Under the pieces are notes generated by a model, which was not told where the DNA came from, searched no databases, and was given only the letters and a program-made list of their open reading frames with translations. This document shows positions 22,879 through 31,236 of a DNA stretch of 32,530 bases, one piece after another. Numbering within the stretch: position 1 is the first letter of the stretch; every line of letters starts with the position of its first letter. The DNA is from an uncultured Flavobacteriales bacterium (lineage in GTDB: Bacteria; Bacteroidota; Bacteroidia; Flavobacteriales; Crocinitomicaceae), in assembly GCA_946479985.1 (NCBI GenBank), contig CAMLIF010000030.1, positions 1 through 32,530 of the forward strand, given 5' to 3'. Both the position numbers and the translations under genes were made by a program.

Positions 22879-22916
22879 CGCTGACATACTAAGGAAAGCA
22901 GATCTGAGATCATGAG

Positions 22917-24281
22917 TCATTCTCCCGAAATCACCGCTTTTTCAATGAAAGAGCCTGTTTCAGTCGCTATCCGGATGAAATAAACGCCGCCCGGAAGCTT
23001 ATTGAAATCAAGTTGCTTGAATTCGAGGTTAACGGGCACATTAACCGATTTGCCTTCCATGTTCTGAACCGTTATTTCAGTGATATGTTCGTCGGTAAGA
23101 ATATTGACTATGTTTCTTCCCGGATTCGGGTAAAGACTAATGACATCTTCGGAGGAGCTGCAATTTTCCTGGTAGATGATGTTGTGAACTGTCATGGCGC
23201 CGTTATGGTCGGTTTGTGATAAACGGTAATACCTGTCACGTCCGGGGTTGGAAAGATCAGTCCACGCATAATTTGTTAAGGCGGCAGTTGTACCGGCTCC
23301 TTCGATCGTTGCGCTGTTCTTCCATGTAAAACCGTCATCACTGATTTCTATGGTGAAAAAATCATTGTTGGTTTCACTTGCGGTGCTCCAGCGAAGTACA
23401 ACCTGCTCGTTCTCACATTGGGCAGCAAATGCTAAAAGTTCTACCGGTAACGGATTTTCAGTAGTAAGCGTTCCAAGTGTAAATGGACTGAAGACTGTAA
23501 TTGCTGCTGAAGAAACAACTGTTCCGGCAGTTATAGTTCCGGTTGTTCCGCCGTTTCCCTGATCGGTCCATTTGGTACCGTCCCAGCGTGTAACGCGTAA
23601 ATCGGCCAAATTGGTGACTCCGCAGCTGCGTGTGTCCCAACTCAGGGTTACTGCCACGTTGGAAGTTCCGGTAGATCGGTCAAGCAGCCAGTATTCGCAT
23701 TCCGAAACATGATGAAGTCCTGATTCCAGACTGGAAGTGCTGTAAAGTGCGTTTGGCGATGCCTGGAAATATTCAGCGCTGAACTCGTCGGTACTAACAG
23801 CCGGAGCAGAAATAGCGATTGGAGCATAAACCACATTTTTTCCCACCGGGAAAACAAAAGCAGTATTCCCGGCTTTAACTGCGGGCCCGGAAACGAAACT
23901 GCTGTTGCTGGCATCGGTCACCGTTGATGTGCTTGTTAGTTTGAGAATATTTGCTGCCGTTGTATTGAGGTACCCGTCTGTAAATGTCAATGTTCCGCGA
24001 ACGTTCATTGTTTGAGCAAGCGTAATACCGGTTGCACTGCTATTGTTGAGCAGCAGATTTTTGAAAGTAATAACAACTGTTCCGCCAATTGTTTGCTGAC
24101 TGGACCCGGCTAAAGTGATCAGCGCTGCAGAGTCGGCTATATCTCCGTTATTGGTTATATCTCCGTAAATAGTTACGTTCGCACCTGAGAAAGTCCGGAT
24201 ATTTCCCGAATTGGTAAGCTGTGCTCTTACCTCAATTGCTCCGCAGAGGAATATTGAACTTATTATGATTAACCTTTTCAT
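22917..24281 (-). CDS. Secreted protein with T9SS sorting domain
   Basis: This 454-residue protein has a signal peptide (about 1-20, ending VRA). A region of short strand repeats (SGNIRTFSGANVTIYGDITN, then SQQTIGGTVVITFKNLLLNN) follows. A domain with CEYWLLDRSTGTSNVAVTLS comes next, then the FN3-like linker LPVELLAFAAQ with NDFFTIEISDDGFTW. The last about 75 residues (SLYPNPGRNIVNILTDEHI to EKAVISGE) are a type A T9SS sorting domain. The gene follows the next protein's gene by 10 bp on the same strand, so the two are co-transcribed. Function of the passenger unknown; adhesion is a usual guess for this architecture. Confidence 0.85.
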   Translation of the reverse strand: MKRLIIISSIFLCGAIEVRAQLTNSGNIRTFSGANVTIYGDITNNGDIADSAALITLAGSSQQTIGGTVVITFKNLLLNNSSATGITLAQTMNVRGTLTFTDGYLNTTAANILKLTSTSTVTDASNSSFVSGPAVKAGNTAFVFPVGKNVVYAPIAISAPAVSTDEFSAEYFQASPNALYSTSSLESGLHHVSECEYWLLDRSTGTSNVAVTLSWDTRSCGVTNLADLRVTRWDGTKWTDQGNGGTTGTITAGTVVSSAAITVFSPFTLGTLTTENPLPVELLAFAAQCENEQVVLRWSTASETNNDFFTIEISDDGFTWKNSATIEGAGTTAALTNYAWTDLSNPGRDRYYRLSQTDHNGAMTVHNIIYQENCSSSEDVISLYPNPGRNIVNILTDEHITEITVQNMEGKSVNVPVNLEFKQLDFNKLPGGVYFIRIATETGSFIEKAVISGE

Positions 24282-24291
24282 GGCGCTCGTA

Positions 24292-25695
24292 TTATTTCAT
24301 GGTAAGGTTCATAGTCTCAACTGTCACATCGGATGTTGCCGCCTGGTTTTCTACCCATACTTCAACATAATCGCCGGGAGCAAGTGTAACACGACAAGCA
24401 ATGGTTAATGAGACCTGGTCGGTGCTGCTCACTACTTTAATGTCTTGCCTTGATTCGGGAATCACCACTCCGTTTTTTGCTATATAGAATGAAAAATACC
24501 GGTTGTTGTTTGGCTGTGTGATACTCATAGAGGATGAAACCTGGAAAGAACGCGTTTTACTTCCTGAATATGTGAGCCGGTTGTTTGCAGGATGAGTCAC
24601 CCGGTAGAGGTTTGTAGAGGTAGTTGTACCCAGAACTTTTACAGGAGTATTCACAGCGGCTATAACTGTTAATGCAGGTGTTGTGATATACATGTTTCCT
24701 CCGGCAACTTCGTCTTTTTGTGTACTCAAACCAGTAGCTTCAACTTCCCAGGCGTTGGTGAACGTTCCTGTAACATAGGTTCCGGTACCTACAAACATGA
24801 TTACTTTGGCTGATCCTGCATTAATGCTTGTTATTCCACTGATATGAAGTGCTGTTGCCGAGTTTGCAGACGTTGTTACCCGATCGCCGCCAAGAATCTG
24901 TACTACGTTAAATGTTCCTGTGAAGCGCTCATAAATGTTGAAATTGGTTTCGTCCCAAAGCGTATTGTTTAACACAACATTGTTGTCATCCTGAAAAGTG
25001 ATTCCATTTGTATTGGTGAAATAAGCCACCGTAGCAAAGAAAACTGTTCCGCCCACTCCGGCAATTGTTCCAATACTATTAGATCCCAGGAAGAAACAGT
25101 TATGTACGATCATGTTTTGCGGGGTTGCAGCGGCATTTATATTGAAAATGCTTCCGGCAGCGGCTGTCATTGTAAGGTAGCGGATATTCCCGGTTTTATT
25201 TCCCGTAAATAATGAACCGACTCCGGTATAAACCAGTTTATCATTCCCGGAATCGTCACCTTTTAAGGTACAGCCGTTCAGATTGATCGAGTTGCTGAGT
25301 GTTATTGTTCCGTTGATCTCGTATTCCGTACCTGCGGTAAGTGTAATAACACCCGCTACAGGAGCCGGGAAATCTGCTTCGGTTTTTACAAGAACAAAAT
25401 TGTCGCGCCCGGCACTGAGCATCACCCATCTGGTGGCGTTCCAATAGTAATAGCCATCAGGTAATGTACCGCCATCGCTGTAAACCACAGTTCCTTCAGC
25501 AACTGCGGCAGTCAGAGGGGCTGAACTGGTAAGACTGTTTAACGGAACTCTCGGTGGAAGAAAACCTTTATTGGTGCTCTCGAGTTCGAGCATGGAATTG
25601 GCGTTAATAGTGTTCGGATTGTCGCCGATTTTCACCTGGGCAAGTAATGGTGCAGTGATAGCGCTGAGAATGATCAAAACGAAGAAATTTTTCAT
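24292..25695 (-). CDS. Secreted beta-helix-like protein without sorting domain
   Basis: This 467-residue protein has a signal peptide (about 1-19, ending LLA) and an N-terminal module common in Bacteroidota surface proteins (NANSMLELESTNKGFLPPRV, then TVVYSDGGTLPDGYYYWNAT). The middle is a run of short strands and Asn/Gly turns (INGTITLSNSINLNGCTLKG) like a right-handed parallel beta-helix. No LYPNP-type sorting domain is present at the C-terminus (DVTVETMNLTMK), unlike its operon partner. It is upstream of the T9SS protein by 10 bp. Function unknown. Confidence 0.75.
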   Translation of the reverse strand: MKNFFVLIILSAITAPLLAQVKIGDNPNTINANSMLELESTNKGFLPPRVPLNSLTSSAPLTAAVAEGTVVYSDGGTLPDGYYYWNATRWVMLSAGRDNFVLVKTEADFPAPVAGVITLTAGTEYEINGTITLSNSINLNGCTLKGDDSGNDKLVYTGVGSLFTGNKTGNIRYLTMTAAAGSIFNINAAATPQNMIVHNCFFLGSNSIGTIAGVGGTVFFATVAYFTNTNGITFQDDNNVVLNNTLWDETNFNIYERFTGTFNVVQILGGDRVTTSANSATALHISGITSINAGSAKVIMFVGTGTYVTGTFTNAWEVEATGLSTQKDEVAGGNMYITTPALTVIAAVNTPVKVLGTTTSTNLYRVTHPANNRLTYSGSKTRSFQVSSSMSITQPNNNRYFSFYIAKNGVVIPESRQDIKVVSSTDQVSLTIACRVTLAPGDYVEVWVENQAATSDVTVETMNLTMK

Positions 25696-25997
25696 AACTA
25701 GTTTGCTTTAATGATACAATAGTGTACATGATCAGATGCAAAGGCTGATGCGTAGTAGTTATGAAGTGATAGCGGGTTTATGAAAAGTTACAAAAGTTAA
25801 TTGTAACCCACAAGAAATGATAGGGTTAATAATTTTGAATAGTGTATTGATTCATCCGCATTGAACGGGTATTGAAAAGGCTTTGTGCCGGCTTGCGCCG
25901 ATGAAAGTCTTTATATTGCTCACTTCGCTGTAGTGAGCGTTTCACTCTAATGAAAAAGAGCCTTCATGTACAAATACATGAAGGCTCTTTAAACTCT
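25696..25997. other. Intergenic stretch with hairpins, no gene
   Basis: About 300 bp. It holds the presumed promoter of the minus-strand operon at 25695 (no clear TAnnTTTG), a GCTCACT/AGTGAGC hairpin (25918-25938) and the strong terminator at 25955-25990. Confidence 0.4.
25955..25990 (-). terminator. Strong intrinsic terminator
   Basis: A perfect 16-bp stem (AAAGAGCCTTCATGTA with TACATGAAGGCTCTTT) around a CAAA loop, with TTTTTC following on the minus strand, just past the stop of the 145-residue protein gene. Confidence 0.9.
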
Positions 25998-26435
25998 TTA
26001 TAAAATTTCTCTTCCGTCGTAATCTTCTTCCGGCGGAAGCGTATTCGCTTTTTGGATCTCCTCAACCTGTTTCACGAATTCAGATACTTTCAAATCGGTG
26101 TAAACTCCGTAGGCATCTGTGAGTGTTCCTTTTTCACCGCTGTTAGTTTCAATGGCGTAAAGGATCGCATTGTCCGACGGGTCCGATTCTCCTTCAAAGC
26201 GGTAGAAGTTAATGATCTTTACTTCTTCTGGAGCAAATACTTTATGTGTCTCCAACGATTCCAAACCGTTTTTGGATGCCTTGAACTGTGCTACGTAGCC
26301 TTCTGACGAAAGTTTGCGCGTACATGACGATAGCGTTTTCATTGAATCATGATCGCTTCCTTCTCCTTTATCAGGTCTGTCGTCGTTTACATTCATACTG
26401 TCGCTGTGGACATTTTTATCATCTGTTTTCATCAT
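25998..26435 (-). CDS. Conserved small protein (phosphoribosylpyrophosphate synthetase-annotated family)
   Basis: This 145-residue protein has a polar, charged N-terminal segment (MMKTDDKNVHSDSMNVND), then the conserved core with HKVFAPEEVKIINFYRFEG, DNAILYAIETNSGEKGTL and DAYGVYTD. This core is a short Bacteroidota family often named phosphoribosylpyrophosphate synthetase in databases, but it lacks the PRPP loop and length of real PRPP synthetases, so the name is unsafe. Role unknown. Ends at a strong terminator. Confidence 0.75.
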   Translation of the reverse strand: MMKTDDKNVHSDSMNVNDDRPDKGEGSDHDSMKTLSSCTRKLSSEGYVAQFKASKNGLESLETHKVFAPEEVKIINFYRFEGESDPSDNAILYAIETNSGEKGTLTDAYGVYTDLKVSEFVKQVEEIQKANTLPPEEDYDGREIL

Positions 26436-26537
26436 TCAAAATTTACCTGGTTTAACCTTTTCCTGCATTTATGAGGACTCAATTTAAAGATAAGTTATTC
26501 GGTTCTGTGCAGGAGGATCATTTAAGTTAATTTGGCA

Positions 26538-26951
26538 CTACATCCTGTCAATCAGCTCATTTTCTTTTTGGTTGCTCCATCTGCTGAAGTAACCTCTTCC
26601 GAAAAAGATAACCCATGCTTCAATCAGTATGAGTTGAAGCGCTGCATCGATAAGGTAAATAGTACTGATTTCACTCGTTAAGCTGTAATAAATGTCAATG
26701 GATAAGAGTCCGATAGCGCTGCTGACGGAGAGAAAGGCAATTGCTGCTGAGTTTTCTTTGTAAAGAACATCAACAATGAAAGCCACTGCCGCGCAGACAA
26801 TTAATATTCCGACTGTTTTTACCAGCCAGATATCGGTTTTGTAGCCGGTTATTTCCATAAAACTACTGATGTGCAGAAGCGGCCACAACCCTGTCAAAAG
26901 GTAGTAACCGCTTTGCGTCCCCAATATAATTCGTCTGTTTTCCGGCTTCAT
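26538..26951 (-). CDS. Four-helix membrane protein of unknown function
   Basis: This 137-residue protein has four likely transmembrane helices (around 14-33, 43-62, 68-88 and 98-118, for example TVGILIVCAAVAFIVDVLY). It ends in a charged cytoplasmic tail (SNQKENELIDRM). No family recognised. A 41-codon ORF precedes it on the same strand, 11 bp upstream. Confidence 0.7.
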   Translation of the reverse strand: MKPENRRIILGTQSGYYLLTGLWPLLHISSFMEITGYKTDIWLVKTVGILIVCAAVAFIVDVLYKENSAAIAFLSVSSAIGLLSIDIYYSLTSEISTIYLIDAALQLILIEAWVIFFGRGYFSRWSNQKENELIDRM

Positions 26952-26962
26952 AGCTTATCTCG

Positions 26963-27088
26963 TTAAATTAAGCTGGCTCCAGCAAAACTCACCTCTGTAA
27001 TTGGTGATAATGATTGTGCTGCAACTTGAGTAGTAAAATTAGCAGGTTCAATAAATACCGTTTTACACTTAAATTCTAATTGTTTCAT
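26963..27088 (-). CDS. Possible 41-residue peptide gene
   Basis: An ATG at 27088 opens a 41-codon frame ending in TAA (26963-26965). It starts MKQLEFKCKTVFIEPANFTT and ends FAGASLI, with a small-residue-rich C-terminus. It sits 11 bp upstream of the membrane protein gene on the same strand, filling an otherwise empty gap. No family recognised; could be a real small protein or precursor peptide, or chance. Confidence 0.4.
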   Translation of the reverse strand: MKQLEFKCKTVFIEPANFTTQVAAQSLSPITEVSFAGASLI

Positions 27089-27137
27089 AATTTTTGGATT
27101 TTTTGCTTTTGGAAAAAAAGGCATCTAAATTAGAAAT

Positions 27138-27524
27138 ATGGAAATGGAACTGAATACATTGCAGCTGGTTGGTATCTGGTTAATGGTAACCGGATTGATA
27201 TTAAATACGGTTATTTTCGTCTTTTCTTATTATAAAGTTGTTGCCCGTTTGAAACGGAATGAAGATGAAACGGAAGGTGATCATAAGGATGATAAGGAAA
27301 ACGATGATTCTGATTCAGACGGAGAAAAGAAAGAGGAAAAGAAAAGTTTCCCCATTATACGATTTGTGTTTCACTTCAGGAAGATTTTAAAAGATCTGAC
27401 GGTTAGGGAAAAACGTGAGAATTTCGAACTAATCATTGTGTTTTTGAAGTGGGCATTGATTTTCGCGGTAGGTATGATCGCTGCTGGATTGGTACTCTTT
27501 CTTGCGGGGTTCTTAATCGAATAG
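27138..27524 (+). CDS. Small membrane protein with acidic loop
   Basis: This 128-residue protein has an N-terminal transmembrane helix (about 8-31), a very acidic and Lys-rich middle (about 40-70, KNDDSDSD-type), and a C-terminal helix (about 98-125, FAVGMIAAGLVLFLAGFLIE). Not recognised. A possible promoter lies upstream (TTTG, 20 bp, TAAATTAG ending near 27133). Divergent from the 41-residue ORF. Confidence 0.65.
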   Translation: MEMELNTLQLVGIWLMVTGLILNTVIFVFSYYKVVARLKRNEDETEGDHKDDKENDDSDSDGEKKEEKKSFPIIRFVFHFRKILKDLTVREKRENFELIIVFLKWALIFAVGMIAAGLVLFLAGFLIE

Positions 27525-27565
27525 AGAATTGACCAGTCGCTTATGGCTTCGTTAATAATATGGAG

Positions 27566-27751
27566 ATGGCAAAATATGGGAAAAAGGCTGGCGAAAAAGT
27601 GGAAAAAGCCATGCACGAAATGAAAGAAGGAAAATTAAAAACAGGTACAGGCAAGACGGTAACAAGCAAAAAGCAGGCAATTGCTATCGGACTTTCGGAA
27701 GCGCGCGAGGAAGGTGGGAAAGTTCCTAAGAAAAAGAAGAAAGATTCTTGA
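27566..27751 (+). CDS. DUF6496 family small basic protein
   Basis: This 61-residue, very basic protein (MAKYGKKAGEKVEKAMHEMK, then KQAIAIGLSEAREEGGKVPK) matches the DUF6496 pattern by memory of the family. Such proteins may bind nucleic acid, but the function is unknown. The ATG at 27566 fits the usual MAKYGKK start; an ATG two codons earlier (27560) would add ME. It is 41 bp after the previous plus-strand gene. Confidence 0.8.
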   Translation: MAKYGKKAGEKVEKAMHEMKEGKLKTGTGKTVTSKKQAIAIGLSEAREEGGKVPKKKKKDS

Positions 27752-27782
27752 GGGTAAGATCCTTCCATGGTTCCGAACAAAA

Positions 27783-27816
27783 AAGACCTCAATTTCTGAC
27801 ATAGGATTGAGGTCTT
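27783..27816 (-). terminator. Terminator between convergent genes
   Basis: AAGACCTCAAT (27783-27793) and ATTGAGGTCTT (27806-27816) form an 11-bp stem with a 12-nt loop. On the minus strand a T tract follows, so it mainly ends the 186-residue protein gene, and perhaps the DUF6496 gene too. Confidence 0.85.
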
Positions 27817-27826
27817 GCTATTTCTG

Positions 27827-28387
27827 TCAATCATTCATTAAGTCATACAAACTGCGCTTTTCTGTTCGTTGTTCTTCTATTCCGCCATGTTCTTTTAAAC
27901 GCTGAACGATCTGTTTCAGATCTCTGCGGTTAATGGCCATTCCCCAAAACGGCACCGCGATAGTACGAAACCGTTTTCGTATGAATCCCCGGCGGCTTGT
28001 TTCAAACGAATGGTAGATTTCCAGCACAACAAAAATTCCGCGCTCATAATAAACGTATCCGATACCGTCAAGAGCAATCAATTGTTCTTTTTTCAGATGA
28101 CGGCGCTGAATAATGAGTACGCCTTGCTCCTGATCGAGGATTATTTTTTTCGGGACTTTGTGTCTGAAGGCGAAAAGCGGTGAATATGCGAGCCCTCCGA
28201 AAATGAACGCCATTAAAATGTATGATGGACTTGCAAGATGCTGCAGGAATTTGCCAGCCGAATCTGTTCTGTCGTATCGTGATCCTCTCAAAGCGAACAG
28301 GACAAGAAGCCCTGCTATGATAAGAAAATAAAGCCCAACCAGGACCAAAACATCACTTCTTTTCGATTTCCATTCTAGGGGTTTCAT
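27827..28387 (-). CDS. Membrane protein with PH-like domain
   Basis: This 186-residue protein has two N-terminal transmembrane helices (about 14-33 and 57-75) followed by a soluble beta-rich region (KIILDQEQGVLIIQRRHL, then IALDGIGYVYYERGIFVVLE). This resembles the bacterial PH-domain membrane proteins (YcxB-like or DUF304-like). It ends in a charged helix (QIVQRLKEHGGIEEQ). It starts 24 bp after the SBBP-repeat protein gene and may be co-transcribed with it. Family call is tentative. Confidence 0.6.
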   Translation of the reverse strand: MKPLEWKSKRSDVLVLVGLYFLIIAGLLVLFALRGSRYDRTDSAGKFLQHLASPSYILMAFIFGGLAYSPLFAFRHKVPKKIILDQEQGVLIIQRRHLKKEQLIALDGIGYVYYERGIFVVLEIYHSFETSRRGFIRKRFRTIAVPFWGMAINRRDLKQIVQRLKEHGGIEEQRTEKRSLYDLMND

Positions 28388-28411
28388 AGAATACTTTGTG
28401 CATTTGAAATT

Positions 28412-30115
28412 CTATTGTTTGATAATAAGCTGTCTTACCGCTTCTGAACCGGAAGTAACTTCTAACAGATAACTCCCACTAGCTAAATCATGAATCTCAA
28501 TATCTGAAGTTCCGGTAACGAGTTCCTTTTCCCGCACAATAACTCCCGACATATCGTAAATTTTAAGTTTTGTGCTCTTAATCTTGTCAAGCTTGATTGT
28601 TATCCTGTCACGCGCAGGATTCGGATAAACCACTAAACCGTGAAGCGAATTTTCAGCGACGCTCACATTACTGAATTTGAGTTTCAACACAAAAATGTCT
28701 CCCCAGCCAATATCATCCACGGGGTGTGTGCCTTGTCCCGGATCAAAATCGACTAAATAATTATATCTGCCGCCGGCATACAAATCTCCGTTTAAATCAA
28801 TGTGTACATCGCGGAGTAAATCGTTATACGGGCTGCCGACGTTTCCGAAAGACCCGGCCCAAACATAATTTCCGTTGTCATCCAGTTGAACCAGAAAAAC
28901 ATCTGCTTCGCCCTGCCCGTGTAATACGTTTGTGCCTGCACCCGGATCGAAATCTACTAATTCAACAAACATACCACCAACAACAATTCCATTTGACGGA
29001 TGAACAGCTATGGCTGTCGAATACACAGTAGAAGTTCCTGTAAATGGTTGTGCCCAGACGTATTCACCCAAGGCATCCAGTTTAACCACGAAAAAACTGG
29101 TGCTTCCCGGAGCTGGCAATAGTACCGTTCCTGTTCCGGGATCAACATCAATTTCATTATCGTATGTTGCCGTGAGGTAGATGTTTCCGTTTTCATCCAG
29201 AACAGAACCAACACCTTTATCCGTATAAACAGAACCAAACGCTTTTGCCCAGTTGAAATCTCCATTTTCCAGTAATGAAAGCAAAAAGACATCGGAGCTT
29301 CCAACACCAGGAACAATGAATGTTGCTGAAGAAGGATCAAAGTCTACCGTATTTTGAAACCAACCTGTAATAAAAAGCTGTGAGTTTTTAAATACTATAT
29401 CAACTCCTTCGTCAAAACCGGAATTACCAATCTTTTTGGCCCATGAGAAATCTCCGTCTGCAGATAATTTATGAATGAAAACGTCCTGGGAATTACTGGA
29501 TGAGGTTACACTGAATGTTCCCGATCCCGGATCAAAATCGATTGTTTTGGAGAAGATGCCGGTGGAGTACACATTCCCGTCTGAATCAACCGTCAGATCG
29601 TAGAGTATGTCTTCTTCTGCACTGTTACCAAACGATTTTGCCCATAGAATTTCACAATCATTGTCGAATTTAAGTACGAATGCATCGAAAGAAGCACCGC
29701 TGGTAATGCTTGTGTTTACTGTTGCTGAAGTGAACGTAGCTGTTCCAAAGAATTTTCCGCCGACAATAATGTTAGAGAGTTCATCTAAAATGATGGAGTT
29801 TATTGTTATAGAGCCCCCGTTTTGAATTTTCTTCGCCCAGATCAGGTTTCCCTCTGCATCCAGTTTCTGAATGTATGATGCCTGAGTATTTGGGGATGTC
29901 AGTTCGAAAATTCCGGTCCCGGGATCAAAATCTACGGTATCCCGGAAATATCCGGCAACGTAAACATTATTCTGTGAGTCGGTGACAATCTTTTTAGCTT
30001 CGTCGTTACCATTCGGATTTCCATGCGTATTGACCCAATCAAACGAATAGCTTTGGGAGTTTGCAGAAAATTGAAAGAGTAGTGTGGCAGATAGAGCTAA
30101 TATTGATTTGAGCAT
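28412..30115 (-). CDS. Secreted SBBP-repeat protein with T9SS sorting domain
   Basis: This 567-residue protein has a signal peptide (about 1-20). A set of about seven beta-propeller-like repeats follows, each with a VYVAGYF-type strand, a DFDPGTG-type motif (VDFDPGTG, IDFDPGSG, VDFDPSSA, IDVDPGTG, VDFDPGAG and VDFDPGQG are visible) and a WAKxFG-type ending. This is the SBBP/beta-propeller family. The last about 70 residues (VVYPNPARDRITIKLDKI to RQLIIKQ) are a type A T9SS sorting domain. A promoter box TATTTTTG lies at 30143 to 30136. The acidic DFDPG loops might bind calcium, by inference. Confidence 0.88.
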   Translation of the reverse strand: MLKSILALSATLLFQFSANSQSYSFDWVNTHGNPNGNDEAKKIVTDSQNNVYVAGYFRDTVDFDPGTGIFELTSPNTQASYIQKLDAEGNLIWAKKIQNGGSITINSIILDELSNIIVGGKFFGTATFTSATVNTSITSGASFDAFVLKFDNDCEILWAKSFGNSAEEDILYDLTVDSDGNVYSTGIFSKTIDFDPGSGTFSVTSSSNSQDVFIHKLSADGDFSWAKKIGNSGFDEGVDIVFKNSQLFITGWFQNTVDFDPSSATFIVPGVGSSDVFLLSLLENGDFNWAKAFGSVYTDKGVGSVLDENGNIYLTATYDNEIDVDPGTGTVLLPAPGSTSFFVVKLDALGEYVWAQPFTGTSTVYSTAIAVHPSNGIVVGGMFVELVDFDPGAGTNVLHGQGEADVFLVQLDDNGNYVWAGSFGNVGSPYNDLLRDVHIDLNGDLYAGGRYNYLVDFDPGQGTHPVDDIGWGDIFVLKLKFSNVSVAENSLHGLVVYPNPARDRITIKLDKIKSTKLKIYDMSGVIVREKELVTGTSDIEIHDLASGSYLLEVTSGSEAVRQLIIKQ

Positions 30116-30135
30116 GGACTATAAATTGAAGGACT

Positions 30136-30143
30136 CAAAAATA
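30136..30143 (-). promoter_or_regulatory. -7 box of the SBBP-repeat protein gene
   Basis: TATTTTTG on the minus strand, 20 bp before the ATG at 30115, an exact TAnnTTTG match. A TTG lies about 24 bp further upstream, slightly beyond the usual spacing. Confidence 0.5.
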
Positions 30144-30204
30144 GTGATAAAATGTCTTTTGTGAATACAAGTTTGTGGAGGTTTCTTGTACCTCGCTCAA
30201 CAGG

Positions 30205-30302
30205 GCTGTGTTGGAGGCCGCGCATAGCGAATCCGACGAAGTAGATAGAAGTTCGTGTCACGCTGAGTGCCCGCGGCAGGTGGTTGTGTCGAACCGTGGC
30301 AC
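30205..30302. repeat. Repeat-like GC-rich intergenic segment
   Basis: A segment of higher GC than its surroundings, containing a GTGTCACGCTGAGTG word and GTGTCGAACCGTGGCAC about 35 bp later, the kind of dispersed intergenic element seen in Bacteroidota. No gene is seen. A single copy in this window, so repetition cannot be confirmed here. Confidence 0.3.
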
Positions 30303-30332
30303 AAAATTTGTTAAATCCCGTCTTTTCGCTTT

Positions 30333-31226
30333 ATGATTAGAATTGTTACTCTTATTACGTTGTTGTTTTCCTTCTCATCCGGCTTTGCCCAGGGAAATAT
30401 TCCGTTTGTATTTGGAACGGTTGGAACACTGGGGCGGGAAATCAAGCAAACCAGCGAACAACGGAAAGCAGAAAAAGAACAGGAGGAACAGGAGGAAATA
30501 TATTTCTTAACTGTTTCTGAAGCTGATGCACGTTTTAAAGAAGGAGAATATGCAAAAGCAATTGATCTCTACAACCAGGCACTCGCAATTAAGGAAGAAC
30601 AATACGTACGCGATCAGATTGCCAGAGCAAACGCTGAAATAGCCCGTAAGAACAACGACGAATACCAACTCCTGATTGACAAAGCCGACAGCCTTTACAA
30701 CCAGCTGAATTACGATAAAGCAATTGAAACCTATAACCTGGCAATCGCAAAACGCGGCGACCAATATCCGAAAGACCAGATCACAAAAGTGAAGTTCGAC
30801 CAGGAACATTCCAAACAAGTGCAATTCAGCGGGCTTCTTATTTCCGACAGTCGCGTTGAGACACTTTCCTCCAAAGCTTTTTCAAATGATCCGTATTCCG
30901 ACTTTGTGAAACCGGGGAAATACAACTCCATTAATGAAACGCTGATCTATTCCAATTATCAAACGCTTGATGGAATCGCCGTTCCGCCAAATACCCGTAT
31001 TCTGATATACAAGCTTCCGAATTTCAAAGGCGAAGTTTTGTTAGACATAACCGGTCCGGCTATTATCAATAATATGACTTACAAAGATGTCCCCGACGCC
31101 ATGGAAGTTCAAACGAAAGCATTTATCGGCCCGTTGGAAATGAATTACCCGGCATCCGTTCGGAGCTGGAGTAAAACCGACATGAAAACTTGGATTGGCG
31201 GTTCTATGGATATTATCGCACTTTAA
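30333..31226 (+). CDS. Secreted TPR-like protein with possible beta-gamma-crystallin motif (copy 1)
   Basis: This 297-residue protein has a signal peptide (about 1-20, ending GFAQ). A charged coiled segment (about 38-55) is followed by two TPR-like helical repeats (about 58-92 and 112-147; GEYAKAIDLYNQAL and LNYDKAIETYNLAI). The C-terminal domain includes NTRILIYKLPNFKGEVLLD (Y226 to G233 fits the crystallin signature Y-x4-F-x-G) and GPAIINN. The domain ends VRSWSKTDMKTWIGGSM. It is paralogous to the next gene, which starts 10 bp later. Function unknown; a calcium- or metal-binding envelope protein is one possibility. Confidence 0.75.
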   Translation: MIRIVTLITLLFSFSSGFAQGNIPFVFGTVGTLGREIKQTSEQRKAEKEQEEQEEIYFLTVSEADARFKEGEYAKAIDLYNQALAIKEEQYVRDQIARANAEIARKNNDEYQLLIDKADSLYNQLNYDKAIETYNLAIAKRGDQYPKDQITKVKFDQEHSKQVQFSGLLISDSRVETLSSKAFSNDPYSDFVKPGKYNSINETLIYSNYQTLDGIAVPPNTRILIYKLPNFKGEVLLDITGPAIINNMTYKDVPDAMEVQTKAFIGPLEMNYPASVRSWSKTDMKTWIGGSMDIIAL

Positions 31227-31236
31227 ATAACTGAAT

